Part shown: one piece after another, positions 38,763 through 46,288 of the stretch | How the letters are laid out: the number at the start of each line of letters is the position of its first letter | Numbering within the stretch: position 1 is the stretch's first letter | NCBI GenBank assembly: GCA_037044905.1 | Contig: JBAOKB010000122.1 | Span: forward strand, 1-46,288 | Direction: 5' to 3' | From: Hortaea werneckii | Taxonomy: Eukaryota > Ascomycota > Dothideomycetes > Mycosphaerellales > Teratosphaeriaceae | Length of the DNA: 46,288 nucleotides | Position numbers and translations under genes: made by a program | Notes under the pieces: model-generated | What the model was told of the DNA's origin: nothing | Databases searched by the model: none | What the model saw: the letters and a program-made list of their open reading frames with translations, nothing else

Positions 38763-41700
38763 ATGGAAGCAGCCGTGCGATGGTCGCCGCACTCCACGGC
38801 CGAGCGCCGGCGATTCCTGCTGGTCGACGTCGCCGAATCCAGTTTGACGCTCAATGAGGTCAACGGCAACCTCAAACCGGGTCCGCTGTCCTTCCAGCCC
38901 ATCTCCAGTCGGAGGAAACTACCCCCATTCGGAGCATTTGCCTGGTCGCCAGTCCAAGAGTCTCTGGTCGCTCTCGGCCACGTCTCCGGAAATGCGAGCG
39001 TGGTTGATCTCAGCAATGAGAAGCCACGGACGGAGCAGCTGTTGACTTTCAAGACCAAACAGCAGCGCAAGTGTAATTCGGTGGCGCTCAGCTCCCAGAA
39101 CTGGCTGGCTGTTGCATTAGACAAGACTCGATCTGACGTCTGTCTCAACATCTACGATATCGGGAGTGAAGTCCAAGAGCCGGTGAGACGTCTCTGTCCG
39201 GCGGAGCTTGTCTCCAGCGTACGATTCTTCCCGAGCCAGCCACAGGAAGTAGTGGCTACCGCCCAAAGATCAATCATTAGGCTATATGACCTTCGAGGTA
39301 GGCTCTGATCGTGCAATAAACATCCATGAGAAGCCTAACGCTAAAATAGATCGATCGTCTGGTAGCGGGAATCGAAATCTACAGGCGCCAACCCGCAACA
39401 TTAATAATATCGCCATAGATCCTCTGGACGAGAACTACTTTGCATCTTCTGGCTCAACCGGTGATCCGTCCGTGACTGTCTGGGATAAGCGCTGGATCGC
39501 TCAGTCGTCGTCTGGAAGCCAGACTAACGGTGCCGTCTTCAACTTCTCTCCCGCGGTTGAAGTTGTAGGGCTTACGACAGTATGGAGCTTGAGGTACTCC
39601 GGAGTTCGACGTGGGAGACTAGCCCTTTGTGCAAGCACCGGCGAGATCAAAGTCATGGACATGATGGATGCGAATACTTCGCCACTTCATACGTCTGACT
39701 ATCTGCCATCAAACCCTTACGGCGGAGGATCTTGGCAGTCCAATCGCTACGTTTCGAGAGTGAGAAAGGTACAGGAGCCTATACGACAGCGAGCTAACAA
39801 GGGCCACGATGATGGGACTCGCGCTGTAGCTTTTGATTGGGCTCAAGAGACGTCGACCGAATCAGAGCAATCCATGCTTATCCTCCGATCAAGCCGAGAG
39901 GTCGAGGTACTTCAAATGCCACTGGTAGACACACATGTAAATGTCAATGCTCGGCAGGATCTGTCTACTGTTCGCAATGACGTTGCTGTTCTTGAATCGA
40001 AGCCACAGATGGGAACGGATCAGTCCACCACGAACCTCGAGCAGTCCATCGCTGAACCGACCGACCCCGTCAACAACACCGCGAGCTCGGGCTTTCTTGG
40101 AAAGGACGGCGAGCTAGACGGGGTCTCCAGCGAAGAAACGTCTCACATCCAGAATCTCTTAGCTCCAGCAAATGTAGCGGAAGAACGTTGCCGTCGTGGC
40201 TACGGCCTCGACTGCGAGAAAAACATGAAGGTGATTGCCGGGGATTGGCATCTCGAACGTCTTTGGGAAATCGTCGGCCGCTTCCACGACCAGGCCGCCG
40301 ATAACGGTATGGTGCATGCTGGTCTCGATCTCAGCTACGTCGGCGTAGCTGACATTTGGTCCGAAACCGCCGGCAACCTAGCTAAGCGTCGCTCACCCTC
40401 ACGAAAGACTCAAGTCGATGATGCCATTATAGGACTCAACAATGACCATGAGCTTCCCGCTTTCGAAGGCGAGCGGACCGAATTCCCCGAACATCGTCAG
40501 CTATGCCTCGCAGCCTGTGGTTGGAAATTCACCACCGATACCCTCGAAGCAGAATGCCAGGAGCTCATCGAGCGCGGAAAATACTACCTCTCCATCGTAC
40601 AAGCCGTTCTCCACGGTTACATCCACATTGCGCTCAACCTGCTCCGTACGTTAATCCGCAGCAAGACAATCCCGAACATCGGCCTCGGCGCCCTCCTAGC
40701 CAGCGACACCATCAACGAAGAGCAACGGGAGATGTGCCAATGGATGGCCGCCGACACAAGCGACCCAGGCCTGAAAGCCTTACTTACCTTCCTCATCACG
40801 GGTGACTGGCGCGACGTCATGAAAACCCATTACCTCCATCTCGGCTACCGCGTCGCCCTCGGCCTTAAATACCTCAACGACACGGAACTCTCGGGCTTCA
40901 TGCAGACCGAGACCGCGCGTGTCATCCGCAACGGCGATCTGGAAGGTATCCTCCTTACGGGGCTCGGCGAGCGCAGTCTAGAGCTCTTCCAGACGTACCT
41001 TACTCGGTCGGCTGATCTGCAGACTGTCGTCTTGGCTACCGCTTTTACGAACCCCCGCTATGTGGACGATGTAAGGTGGGAGATGTGGCGGGATACTTAC
41101 TTCGATCAGTTGCAGAGTTGGCGGTGTTTCCACGAGCGGGCCAGGTTCACCGTTAAGCATGCGAGGCTGTGTAGGAAGGGACTTGTTGTGTTGAAGGATG
41201 GCAAGGGGCAGGTGTCCCGTCAAGGATCTCATCTTCCATCCTCGTCTTCTCCTTCCCCTTCCGCCCCTGTAGCCCCCGTCACCCTCAAATGTAACCACTG
41301 CCAAGCTCCGCTAGCCAGGGGTCACGCCTCTCTCGCTCCTCTTCAGCCTGCGACCCCATCTACGGAAGCTCCGCGGACACCTGGGACAACACCAATGCCA
41401 GCGACTACGGGACACTCGTCCGCGAAAATCCAAGGCGCTCTAGCTGCCAATTCCGGCACTGTCTGTCTCCGTTGTGGCCGCCATATGCCGCGCTGTGCCC
41501 TCTGTAACCTCTGGCTCGGGACGCCTACCACCTCTCCCTCTCTCTCTTCCTCTTCTTCTACAAGGCCCGCGATGAAGAAATTCCCTTCAGGCATCTCGAC
41601 CCCGAGCCTCCGCGATGGTGGTGCCAATCACGAGGACGAAGACGATGAGGATGAGGGTTTTCCGGCGATCGGTGCGGGAAAGGAGCCAGCAGGCATGCCG

Positions 41701-42012
41701 GGTTCTCAATCTTTCCGTCCTCCCTCTAGTGGGATGAGAACGGGGGAGAAGAGAGGGAAGGGCAGGAGTCGAAAGATGATTCCCACACTGGATAACTTCC
41801 TCTGTTTCTGTACGAAATGCGGACATGGATTCCATGCTGAGCATGCGCGGTTGTGGTTTCAGGGACGGCAGCGGGGTGGGTTTCAGGGGGCTGGGCTAGG
41901 AGGAAGGATGGGTGGCGATAGTGGTGCTGATGGTGGTAATAGAGAAGCAGGAGAAGGGAGGATAATGTGTCCCGTCCCGGGCTGTAGATGTTGTTGTGGA
42001 CTGGGCACTTGA
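38763..42012 (+). CDS. SEA4: SEA complex/GATOR2 subunit Sea4 (Mio/MIOS orthologue)
   Basis: Exons are 38763-39297 and 39350-42012, with a 52-bp intron (GTAGGC, CTAAC, TAG), giving 1065 aa. Residues 1-260 look like WD40 blades (FAWSPVQESLVALGH, VRFFPSQPQEVVATAQ, IAIDPLDENYFASSG with VWDKRW). The centre is alpha-helical (KYYLSIVQAVLHGYIHIALNLLRTLI). The C terminus from about residue 826 has Mio-type zinc-binding clusters: CNHC, CLRCGRHMPRCALCNLWLG, FCTKCGHGFHAEHARLWF and CPVPGCRCCC. This order identifies the GATOR2 subunit Mio/Sea4, which relieves inhibition of TORC1 in response to amino acids at the vacuole. Low-complexity Ser/Pro and Gly/Arg inserts separate the zinc clusters. It is convergent with SPP1. 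Confidence 0.93.
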
Positions 42013-42738
42013 GTAGGAAAGGACCTGAGTATGTAGGAATTGGAAAACCTTTTTTTTTTTTTTTTTTCTTTCACCTTTTCCCCTTTGTCTCCCTCCTCTA
42101 TCCAGATGGAGGGGAAAGAACGGGAGAAGCACATAGTTTCCCCCCCAATTCCCCTTTTACTGAAGGGTGATTCAAAATAGCAACTTTTCATACATCCCTA
42201 TCCAGCCCACGACCCTATCGACCCATGTCGCCCCACGCGCCCGCCGTCTCCCTTTTCCCCATATCGCATTGAAACGGACCAAGGAAAGAGAGAAGAAACC
42301 TCTACCATTCCCCAAAAAAGGAAAGGAAAGGGGAGAGAGGAGGGGAGGGTTCTTCCGCTAGAGGAGAGAGAGAAGGGAGAGGGGAAAGAAAAATTAAAAA
42401 AAGAAAAGAAAAAGGAGAAAAATGAGAGAAAAGAAGAAGAAAAGGGGGGGAGAGGGGAGGGGGGGGGGGGGGTTGGTGGGGGGTGGAAGAGCAAGGTAAA
42501 AGAGAAAGGTGAGTAAGGGAGTAAGGGGGGGGAAGAGGGAAAGATGGTGAGAGAGAGAGAGGGGGGGGGTCAATTTTCAATAAGAGAATGGATTTGAGAA
42601 TTGAGTAAGGTCAATATAGAAGAAGATTCAGCAAGTTTCATCCTTTTCTCTCTCCCCCCACTCTCCTTATTTTCCGCTTTCCTACCCCTTAACCCCGCTC
42701 CATCCCTCCCTTCCTTCCTTTCTAATCCTTGTCAAGTA
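42013..42738. other. Region between convergent SEA4 and SPP1 genes, with purine/G-rich tract
   Basis: These 726 bp hold both 3' UTRs. A run of about 18 T starts at 42050. From about 42310 to 42570 the plus strand is heavily purine-biased and contains G runs of 6-14 bases. Frames that cross it are low-complexity shadows. Confidence 0.65.
42440..42570 (+). repeat. G-rich homopurine tract with quadruplex potential
   Basis: The plus strand carries G runs at 42444-42450 (7), 42454-42457 (4), 42459-42472 (14), 42478-42483 (6), 42525-42532 (8) and 42561-42569 (9), set in purine-only sequence. Such DNA can form G-quadruplexes or triplexes, and its transcript can form R-loops. It sits between convergent genes, where it may slow polymerase or aid termination; that role is inferred. 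Confidence 0.6.
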
Positions 42739-45142
42739 TCAAGCAGGATCCACATCCATCGCCTCCCCATCACCTCCTTCATCCACCTGAGCAGTGGCAG
42801 TAGGAGCAGCAACAGCCAAATCCGGATGATCGACAGCTAAGGAAGCCGTTTCCAGTCCTCCCTTGTCGTGTTCCACACTCTGCAGAACCTCCTTACTATT
42901 ATTTCTCGAGGATGATGGAACCTCTCCTCCCTCTCCTCCTCCTTCCCCGGGGACACCAGACTCAACGACCCCTTCCATCCCCTCCGCCTCCCTCTCCACC
43001 TCCTGCCCTTCCCCTGTCCCCTCACCTCCTTCCTCCAGCGAAGGGCCCGGCATTTCATGGACCAGCACAACGCCCTCCCCTATCCCCCCCGCGCCCTTGG
43101 CTCTCAACGCCGCGCGCTCCCGAACCTCTCTCTCCGCTTTGGCTAATCCCCGCATCCGGTCCGAATTGTCGCCCATTTCGAACCGCAGGTCGTCGACGAC
43201 CAGTTTGCCCCATTCCAGGTGGCGGGCGCATTTCTTGCGGTCGCAGATCGTCGCGCTCGTGCCTAGGAGGGAGGAGGTGTCCGTGTAGTGGTCTGTGGTT
43301 GTTGAGTTGGGATCGGCGGAGTTGGAGGAGGAAAGGGTGTTGGACATGGGGACGTCTCCGTTCTCGGCTGCGGGTTGAGTGGGGTGCTCGCCACCGGTGG
43401 AGCTGTCCGCGATATCCAATGTTTCGAGCTCGAGGGCTTGCTTTCCCGCCGGACTTGCCCGCCACTGGGCGAACTGAGCTTCTGTCCATTCTAGTCGGGG
43501 ATCGTAACCGCAGTACTCTTTCGGTTTGAGCTCGCGTTCGCTGGCGGTACGCGCCGCGGCTTGTTTGACGAGCGTGACGAACTTCATTCGGTCCTTGAGC
43601 AGGCCGTGACGCCGGCGCGCTTCGTCTTTCTGACGGTGAATGGTTTCAAGTGCGGTGGCTTCCGCGTCGGTGAAGGCGGGCGCAGCGTTCGCTTCATCTT
43701 TGGTGTTGTCGGTCTTGTCTTCTTTCCGATCTGGTGTCGCAGGAGGGGAGAGGACGCCTTCGCCCAGTTTGCGGAAATCCTCGACATTCTTGGCTGAGGT
43801 GATGAGGGCTTTGATTTCACCTGCGGCTAGGATCCCTCCTTTGGCTCCGACGTCTTCTTCTTCCTCTTGGAAAGCTTGTTGTTGTGCGGATAGCACACTG
43901 CCTTTTCGCCTGCTCGTGCGGTTCCGGCCTTGTTCTTCTTTGCCTCGGGTCCGGGCAACCATCTCCCGGAAGTAGAGGACGCCGCACTCTTCGCTGCAGT
44001 ATTTACTGCCACCGCTCTTTTCGCCTCCTTTGGCCCCTCTGCCTGCAATCCGAGCTGGCATTCTACATCCTTTGCGGCGACAGATACGTTTCCATGTTGT
44101 CAGTCCTTCGCCTTTGCTTGTACAAGCTGGACAGTAGTAGGCATCGATGAGGTTCTTGTCACGCTCTTCTACGCCTACGCATTTCCCGTGATACCAATCA
44201 TCGCAGGTGCCATCGCAACCAATCATGAAGGTGCCGTTGTCGGGTTTGCGACAGATACAGTAGAATTCCCCGGAACCCTCGACGTCTTCATCTTCGTCAA
44301 ACTCTTCATCCTCTTCCTCTTCTTCGCCGTCCGCAGCAGGAGAGCGCGAGCGGATGGAAGACGGTGCAGGGCTGGATCCGGTTGCTGTTGCTTTGAGAGT
44401 AGAGGGTTTACGAGCGGAGGGAGTCTCGGACGCGCGGTCGACTTTACGTTTCTTATTTGCCGGGGCTGCGGCGGAAGCCGCTGTCTTTTTCTTCTTGGAA
44501 ACGGTGGCGGTGCCTTTCTTGGTAGGAGCCGGTCGTTTCTTGCTGGGTGCCGTTGCTGGCTTCTCGTCCGTGGCGGGTTCGGTAGAAGGGACAGGAACGG
44601 AGGATTCGCGGAGTGGGGACTGCATCCTTGGGAGTGAGTGTTCGGACTTGAGGGAAGCAACCGGCTTGAGGGTCTGGCCCTCTTCGGGCTGTGCTGAGCG
44701 ACGGGCGTCGATGGGGGTGGAGGTGGTGGGAGTCGGCTCTGGATCGGGATTGGCGGGGGCAGAAGAGGCTGCGTCGGCGGAGGCAGAGGGTTGATCGGCA
44801 GCGGAGGCTGAATCCTGGGCATTCATGTGCTGCACCGGCTCTCGTTCCCCTTCACCCTCCTTCACGTGCAGCCCTTCACCAGTCGCTCCCGGCCCGCTAT
44901 TCCTTGGCTCCTGCACATTCTGGAGCGGTGGCAGCGTCACACCGCTTGATGCTGTCGCCGCTGTTGGGACTAAACTCGCCCGGCGCTGTTCCGGTGATCG
45001 CGACGCGACCTGATATTGTTCGAGAGTTGGGGAATGCGAGCTCACTGGCCTGCCGGCTTCGGGAGGAGGGAGCTCGATGGAAGGGCGTCGATCATCCGGA
45101 GCGCTGTAGCCGTATTGATATGTTGGACCGGCGGCATTGTTG

Positions 45143-45180
<38 letters not shown>

Positions 45181-45252
45181 ATTCTCTTGCTGCTGATCTG
45201 GATTGTCTCCCGCCGGCGCAGGGTTCAGCAGCGAGGATAGACTGAAACTCAT
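42739..45252 (-). CDS. SPP1: COMPASS subunit Spp1/CFP1-like PHD finger protein
   Basis: The product is 837 aa in one exon. The N-terminal third is disordered, with a run of 12 Gln near residue 25, Ser/Pro-rich parts and Lys-rich nuclear-localisation-like segments (KKRPAPTKKG, SKKKKTAAS, NKKRKVD). At about residues 328-378 is a C4HC3 PHD finger: CICRKPDNGTFMIGCDGTCDDWYHGKCVG..YYCPAC in order. A second cluster follows (CRRKGCRMPARIAGRGA ... KYCSEECG), as in CFP1/Spp1. It continues with coiled coils and a further ICDRKKCARHLEWGKL. Spp1 binds H3K4me3 through the PHD finger within the Set1/COMPASS methyltransferase complex and also links to meiotic DSB machinery in yeast. The C terminus ends AMDVDPA. 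It is longer than yeast Spp1 mainly because of the disordered N terminus. Confidence 0.9.
45145..45180 (-). repeat. (CAG)12 repeat encoding polyglutamine in SPP1
   Basis: Twelve perfect CTG units on the plus strand read as CAG on the coding strand and encode 12 Gln near the N terminus of Spp1. Further CAG/CAA codons lie to its 5' side. Pure repeats of this length can change copy number between strains. Confidence 0.9.
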
Positions 45253-45661
45253 CCTGGGTATTTCTGCGTGGATGGTATCCTATCTCATGATCCTCGTTAT
45301 TGGTATTCCTTCTATCTTTTCGCCACTTCGTCCTCCTATTCAATCTCACCACAACGCGTTTGGAATCTTCGCGACACGACCACGAGCAAGCACCGCGAGA
45401 GCGCGACTTCCCTCCCGGCCGAGAACTTCAATCCGCGCACGGACCGCAACCGAAGGGAGAAAGCGGGGAAGCTAGTACATAGTAGCATACCGCTAAAGAG
45501 GTAGCGTGACATCCGGTTGGGAGCTGGGCAAGCTCCCCCGCGACTCTTTCCCTCGCATCGCGTCACATGTCAGCCCCTCTACGCTGCCTAGTCGATACAT
45601 AGTACAACATTCAGTCTCGGTATAGGAGGTACGGGGCATGTCACTCAGGCATTGGGATACC
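45253..45661. other. Divergent upstream region of SPP1 and DFG10
   Basis: These 409 bp separate two divergent start codons and hold both promoters. The frames within are short and have no domain support. Confidence 0.55.
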
Positions 45662-46288
45662 ATGGACCTCGCCACCTCTATCCGTCTAACCTATACCCTC
45701 GCTTCCATCCTGGTATCTCCATCCTTCCCACATCCCCATCATCGCCTGACCACCAGGCTGATCTTCCTCTCTTCACCACGGTAGGTGTTAATCGTCTATC
45801 TCCTCCCCTCTCTCCGCTCTCGCTTCCTCGCCTATGGTCCTCGTAGCGCCTCTCCTTCTTCTTCCTCCTTATCAGGCACTACATCCGCCGAACGTGAGAA
45901 AGCCGCCGCACAGGGGAATCAGACTCCCTCCCTCGTGACTTCCCTTCTCGATCGCCTCGCCGAGTGGAAAGTCCCGCATAGCTGGTTCACTTCCTTCTAT
46001 GCCGTCAGTATCGCCTGGTCCCTCTTCTGGGCCGTCCAGTTCGCGTGTAAGGGGTGGGTGTTTCGTGTTCTGGTGGATTGGCAGCTATATCATGGTGGGC
46101 ATGATGATGGGAATGATGGGATCGTGTACAGTATGACCCTCAGACAGGTGCTGTTAGCCTGGGGAATGGTCTTCGTCCAGGGCTGTAGACGGTTCTGGGA
46201 ATGCCTGGCTTTACCGCAGTCGCCGTCTAAGAGCCAGATGTGGATCGGACATTGGATACTAGGGATCGGGTTCTATACCGGTCTAAGC
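45662..46288 (+). CDS. DFG10: Polyprenol reductase Dfg10/SRD5A3-like, partial at window end
   Basis: Exon 1 is 45662-45712 and exon 2 runs from 45785 past the window end. The 72-bp intron (GTATCT, CTGAC, TAG) joins MDLATSIRLTYTLASIL to VLIVYLLPSLRSRFLAYG. The visible 185 residues start with a hydrophobic helix and then show the family's VPHSWFTSFYAVSIAWSLFW, a further helix and the conserved block FVQGCRRFWECL with MWIGHWILGIGFY. These match the steroid-5-alpha-reductase-like enzymes that reduce polyprenol (polyprenal) in dolichol synthesis at the endoplasmic reticulum, which feeds N-glycosylation. The catalytic C-terminal half lies beyond the window. It is divergent from SPP1. Without the intron the first exon stops after 40 codons. 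Confidence 0.88.

Noticed and set aside
42198..42580. Pro/Ser/Phe-rich frames across the purine tract
   Set aside because: They are translations of simple-sequence DNA with no folded segment.

Overview
The window looks like nuclear DNA of a filamentous ascomycete. Genes are dense and mostly single-copy. Introns are short (48-90 bp), with GT..AG ends and often a CTGAC/CTAAC branch-point-like site. The products are typical eukaryotic housekeeping proteins: a vacuolar SNARE, a SEA/GATOR2 subunit, a COMPASS subunit, mitochondrial biotin synthase and polyprenol reductase. The small secreted protein with a CGIRYGGC motif and the orphan membrane protein suggest Dothideomycetes, perhaps the Mycosphaerellales/Capnodiales group. 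That placement is inference. I saw no transposon, rRNA, convincing tRNA or CRISPR array.

Layout. 1-1747: no supported gene. 1748-4378 (+): Msg5-like dual-specificity phosphatase. 4951-6114 (-): Vam7 SNARE. 6937-8854 (+): orphan multi-pass membrane protein. 10500-11642 (+): disordered protein. 12220-12787 (+): dithiol glutaredoxin with two candidate starts. 12917-13485 (-): DUF1857/AtaL-like protein. 13958-14354 (-): secreted six-cysteine protein. 15100-16545 (-): M20 amidohydrolase. 17277-18791 (+): TDT-family transporter with six exons. 19151-20089 (+): zinc-finger-like protein. 20268-22046 (-): pyruvate decarboxylase family. 23036-24553 (+): GT31-type glycosyltransferase. 24721-25554: a doubtful, possibly decayed locus. 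26045-27394 (+): biotin synthase. 27777-28874 (-): MDR oxidoreductase. 30105-32018 (-): J-domain protein. 32019-34667: the largest gap. 34668-35570 (-): metallophosphoesterase. 36091-37311 (+): galactonate dehydratase-like enolase-superfamily enzyme. 37597-38347 (-): LEA-like repeat protein. 38763-42012 (+): SEA4/Mio. 42739-45252 (-): Spp1/CFP1. 45662-46288 (+): Dfg10/SRD5A3 polyprenol reductase, cut by the window end.

The genes do not form an obvious pathway cluster; most are independent housekeeping functions. Several are divergent pairs sharing an upstream region: VAM7/membrane protein, M20/TDT, PDC/GT31, phosphoesterase/dehydratase, LEA-like/SEA4 and SPP1/DFG10. Others are convergent pairs separated by homopurine or homopyrimidine tracts (SEA4/SPP1 and BIO2/MDR). 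Exon joins were built by hand from splice signals, frame continuity and protein-family expectation, and they rescue the full reading frame in nine genes.

I found no clear new multi-gene system. The most interesting leads are the secreted cysteine-rich protein, the two-start glutaredoxin, a stop-free 69-bp intron in the dehydratase gene, a repeated phospho-type motif in the Msg5-like phosphatase, the G-rich tract between SEA4 and SPP1, and the possible protease relic near 25.5 kb.
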